NCBI RefSeq assembly: GCF_003605755.1
Contig: NZ_RAHJ01000019.1
Coordinates: 1-64,000 of the forward strand
Reading direction: 5' to 3'
Origin: Tsuneonella suprasediminis
Lineage (GTDB): Bacteria > Pseudomonadota > Alphaproteobacteria > Sphingomonadales > Sphingomonadaceae
DNA: 64,000 nt
The notes under the pieces were generated by a model that worked only from the letters and a program-made list of their open reading frames with translations, did no database searches and was not told the DNA's origin. Each line of letters starts with the position of its first letter. The first letter of the stretch is position 1. Made by a program: the position numbers and the translations under genes. Positions 16,671-24,954 of the stretch are shown here, in pieces.

Positions 16671-17361
16671 GCGCGCTGTTGCCGCATCGTGGGGGCGGAA
16701 ATCAAGAGTGCGTGTGCGGGTTGTTGGCGTTGCTGGCGTGGAAGATGGGGAGATCGGTGCCGGGGAAATAGAATCTGGACGGTGGATTGCATCCATTGCG
16801 ACGGAGTGGGTGGTTGATGCTACGATCGCGCCCACCATCCCGTCATTGCGAGCGAAGCGAAGCAATCCATGGCGCGACGTTGTCATCTGTCGGGCCGGTT
16901 GGTGCATGGTGCAAGGGCGGTACATGGATTGCCGCGTCGCCTGACGGCTCCTCGCAATGACGAGGGGGAGAGGGCATCGGTAGTGAGGGTATCCGCACTG
17001 TTCTGCGCTCGCTTCGCTCGTATCTGCATACGTCCGTGGAGCCACAGCGTGTGATGAGCTTCCCTAACTCCTCACCTGCTCGTCAGTGCGAGCGTAGCGA
17101 AGCAATCCAAGGCGCGACGTTACCATCTGCAGGGACGGTTGGTGCATGGTGCAAGGGCGGTACATGGATTGCCGCGTCGCCTGACGGCTCCTCGCAATGA
17201 CGAGGGGGAGAGGGCATCGGTAGTGAGGGTATCCGCACTGTTCTGCGCTCGCTTCGCTCGTATCTGCATACGTCCGTGCAGCCACAGCGTGTGATGAGCT
17301 TCCCTAACTCCTCACCCTCGCGCTACTCCACCTTTTACGCTTTGCCCAACGAGTTGCAGCG
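16671..17361. other. Gene-free stretch holding a 240-bp tandem duplication
   Basis: No gene is supported here. Positions 16671-16840 are plain intergenic sequence upstream of gmk. Positions 16841-17320 are two tandem copies of a 240-bp unit that contains a large palindrome. Positions 17321-17361 are spacer before the stop of the leftward unknown gene. Confidence 0.7.
16841..17320. repeat. 240-bp tandem duplication of a palindromic intergenic repeat
   Basis: Copy A is 16841-17080 and copy B 17081-17320. The last 160 bases of the copies differ at one base only (17039 G, 17279 C), whereas the first 80 differ at several positions. Each copy contains a long palindrome: in copy A CGTCATTGCGAG (16841-16852) pairs with CTCGCAATGACG (16951-16962), and GCAATCCATG (16862-16871) with CATGGATTGC (16923-16932). 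Repeats with this CGTCATTGCGAG core are common between genes in alphaproteobacteria. Confidence 0.9.
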
Positions 17362-17817
17362 TCAGTCCGATGTCTTGTCGCGCTGTTGCCTGCGGAGTTG
17401 CCGGTCGCCCTTGCGTTTGGCCTTACGGCGGCTCTGGCTGCGGTCGAACAGCGTTTTGGCCAGCAAGCCGGTGCCAACAATTGCCGCACCGGGGAGTGAT
17501 CGGGTGGCAAGGCGCGAGACAAGAAATGTCGTCATCGCTGCCTTGGCCGATCGGTTGTCGATCATCTCTTTCGCGCTTTCGCGGCCATAGCGGTTGGAAA
17601 GGAGACCCTTTTCCAGCGAGTTACGCATGATTCGCGTTCCTGCCCGCAACAGCACATCGTGGATCAGCAGATTGGTCGCCGGATTAGGAGACGGGCCGGC
17701 AACATCGCTATCGTTGCCGGTGGCGGCAGTTACGGTGTTATCGACCACCACGGCACCGCGATCGGTTACGTGACTGCCCGCAGCCTTGCGCTTGTTGCGT
17801 TTTTTGCGGCCGAACAT
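17362..17817 (-). CDS. Conserved hypothetical basic protein
   Basis: A 151-residue protein I do not recognise. It opens with a very basic MFGRKKRNKRKAAG, has a Ser/Asn/Pro linker (about 25-48), a central helical part LLIHDVLLRAGTRIMRNSLE and AKEMIDNRSAKAAMTTFLVS, and a short hydrophobic stretch LPGAAIVGTGLLAKTLF before a highly basic tail SRRKAKRKGDRQLRRQQRD. The layout resembles small proteins that sit at the inner face of the membrane or bind nucleic acid; both are guesses. It lies 43 bases downstream of sspB in the same direction and may be cotranscribed with it. Confidence 0.65.
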   Translation of the reverse strand: MFGRKKRNKRKAAGSHVTDRGAVVVDNTVTAATGNDSDVAGPSPNPATNLLIHDVLLRAGTRIMRNSLEKGLLSNRYGRESAKEMIDNRSAKAAMTTFLVSRLATRSLPGAAIVGTGLLAKTLFDRSQSRRKAKRKGDRQLRRQQRDKTSD

Positions 17818-17860
17818 CGCAATCCCCCTATGCTGTGCGGACGATGGGTGGCGGTGTCCG

Positions 17861-18364
17861 CTACTTCTTCTTGCCGAAATCGACAGTCACGACATTCGAA
17901 CCACCGTCGCTTTCGGTAACGGCGGGGTGGGGCTTGCGTTCCGCGACATCGTTTTCGGCGTCGTCGTGGCTTTCGCTATCGAGTTCCTCGGGGCTGGCCT
18001 GAAACTGCAGTCCGAAATCGACCGCCGGATCGACGAAGGCGGTGATGGCGGAAAACGGCACATCCAGCTTGGCCGGGATCTGGTTGAAGCTGAGGCCGAC
18101 GGTGAAGCCATCCTCATCGACTTTCAGATCCCAGAACTTGTTCTGGAGCACGATTGTCATCTCATCGGGGAACCGTTCGCGCAGATGCGGCGGAATGGTG
18201 ACGCCCGGCGCACCTGTCTTGAAGGTGATATAGAAATGATGTTCGCCCGGCAGCGTACCGCCGGTGTTTTCAATTTCGCCAAGGACGCGACCGACGACGG
18301 CGCGCAGCGCCTCCTGCACGATTTCGTCGTAGGGGATCAGGCTATCGGGTGTTTCTTCACTCAT
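17861..18364 (-). CDS. sspB: SspB-like ClpXP adaptor
   Basis: A 167-residue alphaproteobacterial SspB, which tethers ssrA-tagged and selected other proteins to the ClpXP protease. The substrate-binding body is seen in HHFYITFKTGAPGVTIPPHL, FPDEMTIVLQNKFWDLKV and FTVGLSFNQIPAKLDVPFSA. After an acidic linker (about 125-150) the C-terminus NVVTVDFGKKK matches the short ClpX-docking tail of the family. The start MSEETPD at 18364 fits family alignments; an upstream in-frame ATG at 18478 would run into the hisB side and is rejected. It is divergent from hisB with 85 bases between. Confidence 0.88.
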   Translation of the reverse strand: MSEETPDSLIPYDEIVQEALRAVVGRVLGEIENTGGTLPGEHHFYITFKTGAPGVTIPPHLRERFPDEMTIVLQNKFWDLKVDEDGFTVGLSFNQIPAKLDVPFSAITAFVDPAVDFGLQFQASPEELDSESHDDAENDVAERKPHPAVTESDGGSNVVTVDFGKKK

Positions 18365-18449
18365 CTTGCGGCTTAGGTGGCTGCACTGAAGCGCATGGTC
18401 AAGCGTGAATGCTTGCACCATACCCAACCGTGCGTATAGGCGGCTGCCC

Positions 18450-19043
18450 ATGCGTACCGGCAAGATTGAGCGAAACACCAGCGAAACCGCGATCCGCGTC
18501 GAGGTTAACCTCGATGGCAGCGGCCGCTATGACGTGGCCACGGGAATCGGCTTTCTCGATCATATGGTCGAACAATTCAGCCGCCATTCGCTGATCGATG
18601 TGACGATGCATGTAAATGGCGATCTGCATGTCGATCAGCATCACACCACCGAAGACAGCGCGATTGCACTTGGGCAGGCGCTGGCACAGGCGCTGGGCGA
18701 TATGGGCGGCATCGGGCGCTATGGGCAGGTCTATTCCCCGATGGACGAAACGCTGGCGCGGGTGGCGCTGGATATTTCCGGGCGCCCCTATCTGGTGTGG
18801 CGCGCTGGGTTCAGTCAGGAAAAGCTGGGCGAATGGGATACCGAGCTGATCGAACACTGGTTTCATTCAGTGTCGCAAGCCTGTGGAATTACGCTGCATG
18901 TTGAACTGATCTACGGCACCAACAACCATCACATTTGCGAAGCGATCTATAAAGGTTTCGCCCGTGCAATGCGCGCGGCGGTGGAACTCGATCCGCGCAA
19001 AAATGGCGCGATCCCCAGCACCAAGGGGCAGCTTGGTGGCTAA
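18450..19043 (+). CDS. hisB: Imidazoleglycerol-phosphate dehydratase
   Basis: HisB removes water from imidazoleglycerol phosphate to give imidazoleacetol phosphate in histidine synthesis. The 197-residue monofunctional form has the Mn-binding sequences [34 protein letters not shown] and [20 protein letters not shown] followed by [18 protein letters not shown]. The start at 18450 ([13 protein letters not shown]) fits the family; the upstream in-frame ATG at 18405 is inside the sspB promoter side. It is the first gene of hisB-hisH-hisA-hisF. Confidence 0.96.
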   Translation: MRTGKIERNTSETAIRVEVNLDGSGRYDVATGIGFLDHMVEQFSRHSLIDVTMHVNGDLHVDQHHTTEDSAIALGQALAQALGDMGGIGRYGQVYSPMDETLARVALDISGRPYLVWRAGFSQEKLGEWDTELIEHWFHSVSQACGITLHVELIYGTNNHHICEAIYKGFARAMRAAVELDPRKNGAIPSTKGQLGG

Positions 19044-19159
19044 TGCGCGCTTACCGGATGCACCGCATCCGCAAGGCCGACTGGCCGCCCGCAGCGGGGG
19101 CAGCTTTGCTGCCCGTCTGGCGAGGATCGCGGCCCCGGATGGGGCTGCGGAAAGCCAAT

Positions 19160-19789
19160 ATGTCTGAAGCACTGGCTCTGATCGATTATGGCGCGGGTAA
19201 CCTCCATTCAGTGCACAACGCGCTGCTGGCGGCGGGCGCGGCGCATGTGCACGTCACGGCGGATCCGGACATCGTGGCGGGCGCGCGGCGGATTGTCCTG
19301 CCGGGGGTGGGCTCTTTCAAAGCTTGTGCCGATGGGTTGAAGGCGATCCCCGGTCTCGTCGATGCGCTCGAACAGCGGGTGCTGAAAGACGGTGTGCCGT
19401 TTCTGGGCATCTGCGTGGGGATGCAATTGCTCGCCACGCAGGGGCGCGAACATGGCACCACGGCGGGTCTCGGCTGGATCGCAGGCGAGGTGCTCCCGAT
19501 CGAGCGGACCGATCCGGCGATCAAGGTGCCACACATGGGCTGGAACGATGTGCGCCCGATGCCGCATCACGACGGGGCCGAACTGATCGAAGCGGGGGAG
19601 GCGTATTTCCTGCATTCGTATCATTTCCAGCCCGACGACGGGCACCATATCGCCGCGATGACCGACCACGGTGGCGGGCTGGTGGCTGCGGTTGCGCGCG
19701 ACAATGTGCTGGGCGTTCAGTTTCACCCGGAAAAGAGCCAGACTTATGGGCTGGCCTTGCTGGAAAGGTTTCTTGCATGGCAGCCCTGA
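19160..19789 (+). CDS. hisH: Imidazole glycerol phosphate synthase, glutaminase subunit
   Basis: HisH releases ammonia from glutamine and passes it to HisF. The 209-residue protein begins ALIDYGAGNLHSVHNAL and has the nucleophile Cys85 in GICVGMQLL, with His and Glu of the triad in FHPEKSQ near the end. The ATG at 19160 follows a GGAAAG site. An alternative ATG at 19043 overlaps the hisB stop as TAATG and would add 39 residues rich in Arg and Pro that are not part of the family, so the downstream start is preferred though coupled initiation at 19043 cannot be excluded. Confidence 0.93.
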   Translation: MSEALALIDYGAGNLHSVHNALLAAGAAHVHVTADPDIVAGARRIVLPGVGSFKACADGLKAIPGLVDALEQRVLKDGVPFLGICVGMQLLATQGREHGTTAGLGWIAGEVLPIERTDPAIKVPHMGWNDVRPMPHHDGAELIEAGEAYFLHSYHFQPDDGHHIAAMTDHGGGLVAAVARDNVLGVQFHPEKSQTYGLALLERFLAWQP

Positions 19790-19868
19790 TCGCCCTCTGG
19801 CGGCCTGTGCCCTATGCTGACGCAGGCGTGCGTCACCAGTCTGCCTTTAGTGGAAAGAGCACCGCCCC

Positions 19869-20597
19869 ATGATCGTATTCCCCGCCATCGACCTGAAGAA
19901 CGGCGAAGTCGTCCGGCTGGCAGAGGGCGATATGGCCCGCGCCACTGTCTATGGCGATAACCCCGCGTCGCAGGCGATGCTGTTCGCTGCCGCCGGGTCG
20001 CAGCATTTGCATGTGGTCGATCTGGATGGCTCGTTCGCCGGGCGGACGGAAAATCGCGCGGCGGTGGAAGCGATCCTCGCAGAATTTCCCGGCCACGTGC
20101 AACTGGGCGGCGGCATCCGCACTCGCGAAGCGGTGGAGGGTTGGTTCGGCCTTGGTGTTGCCCGGCTGGTAATGGGCTCTGCCGCGTTGAAAGATCCGCA
20201 GTTCGTGAAGGACATGGCGCGCGAATTTCCCGGCGGCATCGTCGTGGCGGTCGATGCGCGTGACGGGATGGTCGCCACCGAAGGCTGGGCCGAAGTGTCG
20301 GACGTTCCCGTGGTCGATCTGGCTCGGCGGTTCGAAGATGCAGGGGTCGCATCGTTGCTGTTCACCGATATCGGGCGCGACGGGTTGCTGAAAGGCTGCA
20401 ATATCGATGCGACGGTGGAGCTGGCGCGCAGCGTCGATATCCCGGTGATCGCCAGCGGTGGGGTCAAGGGGCTGGACGACATCCATATCCTCTCGCTCCA
20501 TGCGAAGGACGGGATTGAGGGCGTCATCACTGGCCGCGCGCTGTACGAGGGGATACTCGATCTGGCGGCGGCGATTGCGATGGGGGCACGGGGGTGA
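19869..20597 (+). CDS. hisA: ProFAR isomerase
   Basis: HisA is the TIM-barrel isomerase that opens the ribose ring of ProFAR to PRFAR in histidine synthesis. The 242-residue protein starts [17 protein letters not shown] with the catalytic Asp8, has [14 protein letters not shown] (phosphate site), the second acidic residue in [13 protein letters not shown], and [13 protein letters not shown]. It is 79 bases after hisH and its last four bases overlap the hisF start. Confidence 0.96.
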   Translation: MIVFPAIDLKNGEVVRLAEGDMARATVYGDNPASQAMLFAAAGSQHLHVVDLDGSFAGRTENRAAVEAILAEFPGHVQLGGGIRTREAVEGWFGLGVARLVMGSAALKDPQFVKDMAREFPGGIVVAVDARDGMVATEGWAEVSDVPVVDLARRFEDAGVASLLFTDIGRDGLLKGCNIDATVELARSVDIPVIASGGVKGLDDIHILSLHAKDGIEGVITGRALYEGILDLAAAIAMGARG

Positions 20598-21355
20598 CCG
20601 TTCGTGTTCGTGTGATCCCCTGTCTCGACGTGGCCAATGGCCGTGTGGTGAAGGGCGTCAACTTCGTCGATCTGAAAGATGCAGGCGATCCGGTCGAACA
20701 GGCGCGCGCTTACGATGCGGCGGGGGCGGACGAACTGTGTTTCCTCGACATTTCCGCCAGTCACGAAGGGCGCGGCACGCTGCTCGATATCGTGCGGCGC
20801 ACGGCGGAGGTGTGTTTCATGCCGCTGACGGTCGGTGGCGGGGTGCGGAGCGTGGACGATGCTCGTGCGCTGTTGCTGGCAGGAGCGGACAAAGTGGCGG
20901 TGAACTCCGCCGCGGTCGCTCGCCCTGAACTGGTGGGCGAAATCGCTGCCCGGATGGGCGCGCAATGCGTGGTCGCCAGCGTCGATGCGCGGCGCGTGGC
21001 CGATGGTCGCTGGGAGATATTCACTCACGGCGGTCGCAAGGCCACCGGGATCGACGCGGTCGAACACGCCATGCGGCTGGCCGAACTCGGCGCAGGCGAA
21101 TTGCTGGTCACATCGATGGATGGCGACGGGACGCAGGCGGGATACGATCTGGCGCTGACCCGCACGATTGCCGATGCGGTGTCAGTGCCTGTGGTCGCCA
21201 GTGGCGGTGTGGGCACGCTCGATCATCTGGTGCAAGGGGTGACCGAAGGCCACGCCAGCGCGGTGCTGGCGGCGAGCATTTTCCACTTCGGCACGCACAC
21301 CATTGCAGAGGCGCACGACGCCTTGCGCGCGGCGGGATTGCCCGCGCGGGCATAA
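20594..21355 (+). CDS. hisF: Imidazole glycerol phosphate synthase, cyclase subunit
   Basis: HisF closes the imidazole ring using ammonia from HisH, yielding imidazoleglycerol phosphate and AICAR, which feeds back into purine synthesis. The 253-residue TIM barrel begins [20 protein letters not shown] with catalytic Asp11-equivalent, has [14 protein letters not shown], the second Asp in [14 protein letters not shown] and [13 protein letters not shown]. The start is GTG at 20594, overlapping the hisA stop, so the two are translationally coupled. Confidence 0.96.
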   Translation: MTVRVRVIPCLDVANGRVVKGVNFVDLKDAGDPVEQARAYDAAGADELCFLDISASHEGRGTLLDIVRRTAEVCFMPLTVGGGVRSVDDARALLLAGADKVAVNSAAVARPELVGEIAARMGAQCVVASVDARRVADGRWEIFTHGGRKATGIDAVEHAMRLAELGAGELLVTSMDGDGTQAGYDLALTRTIADAVSVPVVASGGVGTLDHLVQGVTEGHASAVLAASIFHFGTHTIAEAHDALRAAGLPARA

Positions 21356-21415
21356 CCGCCCGTCGCCGCCGCCAGTCCCACTGCGGGACGGCAGCAAATT
21401 TCCGCTTGCCGAATC

Positions 21416-21604
21416 ATGGTTTCCAACGCGTTAAGCATTGCCATGCGTTACATTCCTGCCATCGTTCTTCTTGCGACCGCAACGCCTGCATTCGCGGCTG
21501 GTGCTGCCGTGCCGGAGCCGGGCAGCATGACGTTGTTCGCGATGGGCGTGATCGGCCTGATCGTCGGGCGGCAAGCTGCGAAGAAACGCCGCGACCGCGA
21601 CTGA
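21416..21604 (+). CDS. Minimal PEP-CTERM sorting-domain protein
   Basis: A 62-residue protein made almost only of sorting signals. Residues 10-28 look like a Sec signal peptide ending ATPAFA, followed within four residues by VPEPGS (32-37), a membrane segment MTLFAMGVIGLIVG (38-51) and a basic tail KKRRDRD. This is the full PEP-CTERM tripartite signal recognised by exosortase, normally found at the end of much larger exported proteins. The start may be 21416 or the internal ATG at 21443 (MRYIPAIVLL), which is nearer to a normal signal peptide. It sits between hisF and hisE on the same strand. No exosortase gene is in the window; function unknown. Confidence 0.7.
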   Translation: MVSNALSIAMRYIPAIVLLATATPAFAAGAAVPEPGSMTLFAMGVIGLIVGRQAAKKRRDRD

Positions 21605-21646
21605 TCGCTTGACCGCGCCCCCCACGCCCCGCCATGAGCGGCGGCG

Positions 21647-21973
21647 ATGGATACGCTAACCCGCCTCGAAACCACGATCCGCCAGCGGATCGCCTCTGCC
21701 GATTCAGGTAAGAGCTATGTCGCGCAGCTTCATGCGCGTGGCTTGCCGGTGATTGCGCGCAAGCTGGGGGAAGAGGCGGTGGAAACCGTGATCGCCGCGC
21801 TGTCGGGTTCGGATGAGGAACTGACCGGCGAAGCGGCTGATATTCTGTTCCACCTTATCGTCCTGCTCGCGGAAAAGGGGGTGCCGCTGGCCGATGTGCT
21901 GGCCGAACTCGACCGCCGCGAAGGAACATCGGGCCTCGACGAGAAGGCCAGTCGCGCCCAGCAAGAGGGATAA
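21647..21973 (+). CDS. hisE: Phosphoribosyl-ATP pyrophosphatase
   Basis: HisE hydrolyses phosphoribosyl-ATP to phosphoribosyl-AMP, the second step of histidine synthesis. The 108-residue all-helical MazG-like protein shows ARKLGEEAVETVIAAL with the metal-binding Glu residues and ELTGEAADILFHLIVLLAE. The C-terminal tail is Ala/Arg-rich. The gene follows the PEP-CTERM protein by 42 bases and ends four bases before the HIT gene start, so it is in the same transcription unit as both. Confidence 0.93.
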   Translation: MDTLTRLETTIRQRIASADSGKSYVAQLHARGLPVIARKLGEEAVETVIAALSGSDEELTGEAADILFHLIVLLAEKGVPLADVLAELDRREGTSGLDEKASRAQQEG

Positions 21974-21977
21974 TCCG

Positions 21978-22352
21978 ATGCCGATCGATCCGACACAGCC
22001 GTATGACGACGACAATATTTTCGCCAAAATCCTGCGCGGAGAAATCCCCTCCACCCGAATTTACGAAGACGAATGGGCTTATGCCTTTCCCGATATCAAT
22101 CCGCAGGCGAAGCTGCACATTCTCGTAATTCCCAAAGGCAAGTACGTGAGCTGGGACGATTTTTCTGCGCGCGCATCGGCGGAGGAAATTGCCGGGTTCG
22201 TCCGCGCGGTGGGCCACATCGCGCGCGAGCACGGGCTGGTCGAACCGGGATATCGCCTGCTGGCCAACGTCGGCGCGCATGGCGGGCAGGAAGTGCCGCA
22301 CCTGCACGTTCACCTGTTCGGCGGGCAGCCGCTGGGGCGGATGATCGCCTGA
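21978..22352 (+). CDS. HIT family nucleotide-binding protein
   Basis: A 124-residue histidine-triad protein. It has the N-terminal NIFAKILRGEIPSTRIYEDE, the strand HILVIPKGKYVSW and the catalytic triad motif VPHLHVHLFGGQPLGRM. HIT proteins of the Hint branch hydrolyse nucleoside phosphoramidates; the physiological substrate in bacteria is unclear. Placement just after hisE is a conserved alphaproteobacterial arrangement. The ATG at 21978, four bases after the hisE stop, is preferred to the in-frame one at 21894 inside hisE. Confidence 0.92.
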   Translation: MPIDPTQPYDDDNIFAKILRGEIPSTRIYEDEWAYAFPDINPQAKLHILVIPKGKYVSWDDFSARASAEEIAGFVRAVGHIAREHGLVEPGYRLLANVGAHGGQEVPHLHVHLFGGQPLGRMIA

Positions 22353-22492
22353 TCGTTCTGAGCCTGATCGGAAAGAGTGAGAAGCGGCGCGGGCGGAATT
22401 AATCAATTTGCCCGGTTCATCGTCTGGACTGTTCCATTCGTCGTTATTGCCGCTTGCCCCGCGACTCACCCCTCCGCTAGACGCTGGTCGCG

Positions 22493-22945
22493 ATGAGCGA
22501 TTTACCAACCCCTCCTGGCGGCATTTTTCGTGGCGACACGCACCTGTTCGCGGTGCGCGCTTATTACGAAGACACCGATCTTTCGGGAATTGTCTATCAT
22601 GCCAATTACTTGCGCTGGTTTGAGCGGGCGCGGAGCGATCTGGTGCGGATGCTGGGCATCGATCAGCGCGCTGCGGTGGAGGCGGGCGAGGGGGCCTTTG
22701 CCGTGGCCGATCTGCATATCCGCTATGCCGCCCCGGCGAAGCTGGACGACGATATCGTGATCGAGAGCCGCTGCACCGAAATGGGGGCGGCCAGCGTGCG
22801 GATCGTGCAGCGCGCGATGCGCGGGGAACAACTTGTCGCGGAACAGACCGTGCGTGTGGGATTTATCAGCCCAGAGGGGCGTCCGCGCCGCCAGCCTGCC
22901 GAATGGCGCGCGGCATTCGATCGTTTTGCTGAAGGACATCAATGA
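22493..22945 (+). CDS. ybgC: Tol-Pal system-associated acyl-CoA thioesterase
   Basis: YbgC is a hotdog-fold thioesterase that opens the tol-pal operon; it hydrolyses short acyl-CoA and is linked to phospholipid enzymes at the inner membrane. The 150-residue protein has the active-site segment YYEDTDLSGIVYHANYLRWF with catalytic Asp and the helix FERARSDLVRMLGI. The stop overlaps the tolQ ATG by four bases (ATGA). Confidence 0.93.
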   Translation: MSDLPTPPGGIFRGDTHLFAVRAYYEDTDLSGIVYHANYLRWFERARSDLVRMLGIDQRAAVEAGEGAFAVADLHIRYAAPAKLDDDIVIESRCTEMGAASVRIVQRAMRGEQLVAEQTVRVGFISPEGRPRRQPAEWRAAFDRFAEGHQ

Positions 22946-23649
22946 CCAACACCATATTCCTCGCACTGGGCGCGGTGACACCGCCCACCCGGCTGGACCC
23001 GGTTCAACTGTTCATGGACGCCGATATTATCGTAAAGGCGGTGATTGCCGGACTGGTTCTGGCGAGCATCTGGACCTGGACGATCATTGTCAGCTTCTCG
23101 CTTCGCATCGCGGCCGCCCGCCGCAAAAGCGAGAAGTTCGAACGCGAAGTGTGGGAAGCCGATGATTTCGACCACATGATGAATCAAAAGGGCGCGCGCG
23201 ATAATCCCGCTGCCCGCGTCGTGGGCGCGGCGATGGGCGAATGGCGGCGCTCGACCAAGGGCGGGGTGAAAGATCGCGAAGGGCTGCGTCAGCGACTGGC
23301 CGGTGCAATGGGCGGGCAGGTCGCCACGGAGGCTGACGAGCTGGCAAACCGCCTGAACTTCCTGGCAACCGTTGGTTCGGTCGCTCCGTTCGTGGGTCTC
23401 TTCGGCACTGTCTGGGGGATCATGAACAGCTTTTTCCAGATCGGCAGTCAGGCCAATTCCTCGCTCGCGGTGGTCGCGCCGGGCATTTCGGAGGCGTTGT
23501 TCGCCACTGCCATTGGCCTGTTTGCCGCCATTCCGGCAGTGATCGCCTACAACCGTTTCAGCCATTCGGTGAATGCGTTCGAAGCGAAGCTTCAGCGTTT
23601 CGCAGACAAGTTCCACGCCGGGCTCAGCCGCCAGCTGGAAACGCTCTGA
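22942..23649 (+). CDS. tolQ: Tol-Pal system inner-membrane protein TolQ
   Basis: TolQ forms the proton-driven motor with TolR and energises TolA, which helps the outer membrane constrict at division. The 235-residue protein has three membrane segments: IVKAVIAGLVLASIWTWTII (about 30-50), FLATVGSVAPFVGLFGTVWG (about 137-160) and ALFATAIGLFAAIPAVIAYN (about 185-205), the last two carrying the conserved polar residues of the MotA/TolQ/ExbB family. GAAGGA precedes the ATG, which overlaps ybgC. The stop overlaps the tolR start. Confidence 0.96.
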   Translation: MTNTIFLALGAVTPPTRLDPVQLFMDADIIVKAVIAGLVLASIWTWTIIVSFSLRIAAARRKSEKFEREVWEADDFDHMMNQKGARDNPAARVVGAAMGEWRRSTKGGVKDREGLRQRLAGAMGGQVATEADELANRLNFLATVGSVAPFVGLFGTVWGIMNSFFQIGSQANSSLAVVAPGISEALFATAIGLFAAIPAVIAYNRFSHSVNAFEAKLQRFADKFHAGLSRQLETL

Positions 23650-24092
23650 TGGCAATGGGTCTGCATCGCGCCGGTGCGCGCGGGGGCAACCGCGCCCGCA
23701 CGCCGATGGCGGAAATCAACGTTACCCCGCTGGTAGACGTGATGCTGGTGCTGCTGATCATTTTCATGGTCACGGCCCCGCTGATGACTGCAGGCGTGCC
23801 AGTCGATCTGCCAGACAGCCGAGCCAATGCTGTCGATCAGGAACCCGACCAGATTACGATCTCCGTCGATCAGGAAGGGTATATCTTTATCGACGATTCA
23901 CCGGTGCCGGTGGGTGGATTCCCGCAAGCGCTGGCCGCCTTGCCGCAGAACGGCGGGAAACCGCCGCTGATTACGCTGCGCGCTGACAAGAGCCTGGACT
24001 ATGGCCGTGTGATGGCGGTGATGGGCGAATTGAACCGGGCCGGTTTCAATTCGATCTCGCTGGTCACCAACAGTTCAGTCACGGCTCCATAG
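23649..24092 (+). CDS. tolR: Tol-Pal system protein TolR
   Basis: TolR is the ExbD-like stator partner of TolQ. The 147-residue protein has one membrane segment with the essential Asp, seen in NVTPLVDVMLVLLIIFMVTA (about residues 22-41), followed by a periplasmic domain ending FNSISLVTNSSVTAP. The start shares its A with the tolQ TGA stop (TGATG), showing coupled translation. A second ATG two codons on could also be used. Confidence 0.95.
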   Translation: MAMGLHRAGARGGNRARTPMAEINVTPLVDVMLVLLIIFMVTAPLMTAGVPVDLPDSRANAVDQEPDQITISVDQEGYIFIDDSPVPVGGFPQALAALPQNGGKPPLITLRADKSLDYGRVMAVMGELNRAGFNSISLVTNSSVTAP

Positions 24093-24102
24093 CTTTGGGC
24101 GA

Positions 24103-24954
24103 ATGATGGCAATCGCGCATCTTCGGCGTGAGGAACGCATCGGCCTCGGCATCGCGCTGGGGCTGCATGTGGTGCTTGCCGCTGTGCTGCTGTTGCAGCC
24201 GGATCAGCGGACCGCCGCGCCCGAGCCGGAACGGATGACGGTCAATCTCGCGACGGACGTTGGGCTGGAAGCGACTGCCCCCGATCCCGTGCCGGAAAGC
24301 CGCGCTGCCATCGCTCCCGAGCTGTCGCCGGAGCCAGCCCCCGCGCCGGAACCGATCCCCGCACCGGTGAGCGAGCCCGTACCGCAACCGCCCAAGCCGG
24401 TGGCGACCAGCGCACCTAAGCCGAAACCGGTGCCCAAACCCGCGGTCAAGCCCAAACCGACACCAAAGGCAGCGACAAAACCTGCTCCGGCGAAACCGGC
24501 AGCCAAGCCCGCTCCGGCCAAGCCGTCCGAGACGCCCAAAAAGTCGGGCGGCAGCCGTATCGGTTCGGATTTCCTGTCCGGCGCAGGGTCGAGCACCAGC
24601 ACGAATGAAACCCGCATTCCCGCCAGCAAGATCGGCGCCAGTGCCAAGGCGTCGATCGTTCAGGCGATTATCCGCCAGATCAAACCGCACTGGAACGCGC
24701 CGCAAGGGGCCGATGCCGATCTGCTGGTAACGGTATTATCGTTTCGCCTTAACCCCGATGGCTCTTTGGCGAGCAAGCCGCGCGTCGTCAGCCAGTCGGG
24801 CATCACCGATTCCAACAAGCCGCAATCCCAGCTTCACGCGGAACGGGCAATCCGTGCCGTGGAACTGGCCGCGCCGTTCGATCTTCCACCTGAATACTAT
24901 AACGCGTGGAAGACCATCAACGGCGCCAAATTCGACAGGAACCTATCGCGATGA
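24103..24954 (+). CDS. tolA: Tol-Pal system protein TolA
   Basis: TolA spans the periplasm from the TolQR motor to Pal and TolB. The 283-residue protein has an N-terminal membrane helix GLGIALGLHVVLAAVLLLQ (about 13-31), a long Pro/Ala/Lys-rich stalk (about 40-150) built from repeats such as PAPAPEPIPAPV and AKPAPAKP, and a C-terminal globular domain with SIVQAIIRQIKPHWNAP. The Pro/Lys stalk replaces the Ala/Lys/Glu helix of enteric TolA, as is usual in sphingomonads. It starts ten bases after tolR and overlaps tolB by four bases. Confidence 0.93.
   Translation: MMAIAHLRREERIGLGIALGLHVVLAAVLLLQPDQRTAAPEPERMTVNLATDVGLEATAPDPVPESRAAIAPELSPEPAPAPEPIPAPVSEPVPQPPKPVATSAPKPKPVPKPAVKPKPTPKAATKPAPAKPAAKPAPAKPSETPKKSGGSRIGSDFLSGAGSSTSTNETRIPASKIGASAKASIVQAIIRQIKPHWNAPQGADADLLVTVLSFRLNPDGSLASKPRVVSQSGITDSNKPQSQLHAERAIRAVELAAPFDLPPEYYNAWKTINGAKFDRNLSR

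Noticed and set aside
16671-17045. N-terminal extension of Gmk by 125 residues
   Set aside because: The extension is encoded by the intergenic palindromic repeats and is not part of guanylate kinase; the start at 16670 matches the family.
16841-17320. Possible CRISPR array
   Set aside because: There are only two long units of 240 bases with no short repeat-spacer pattern.
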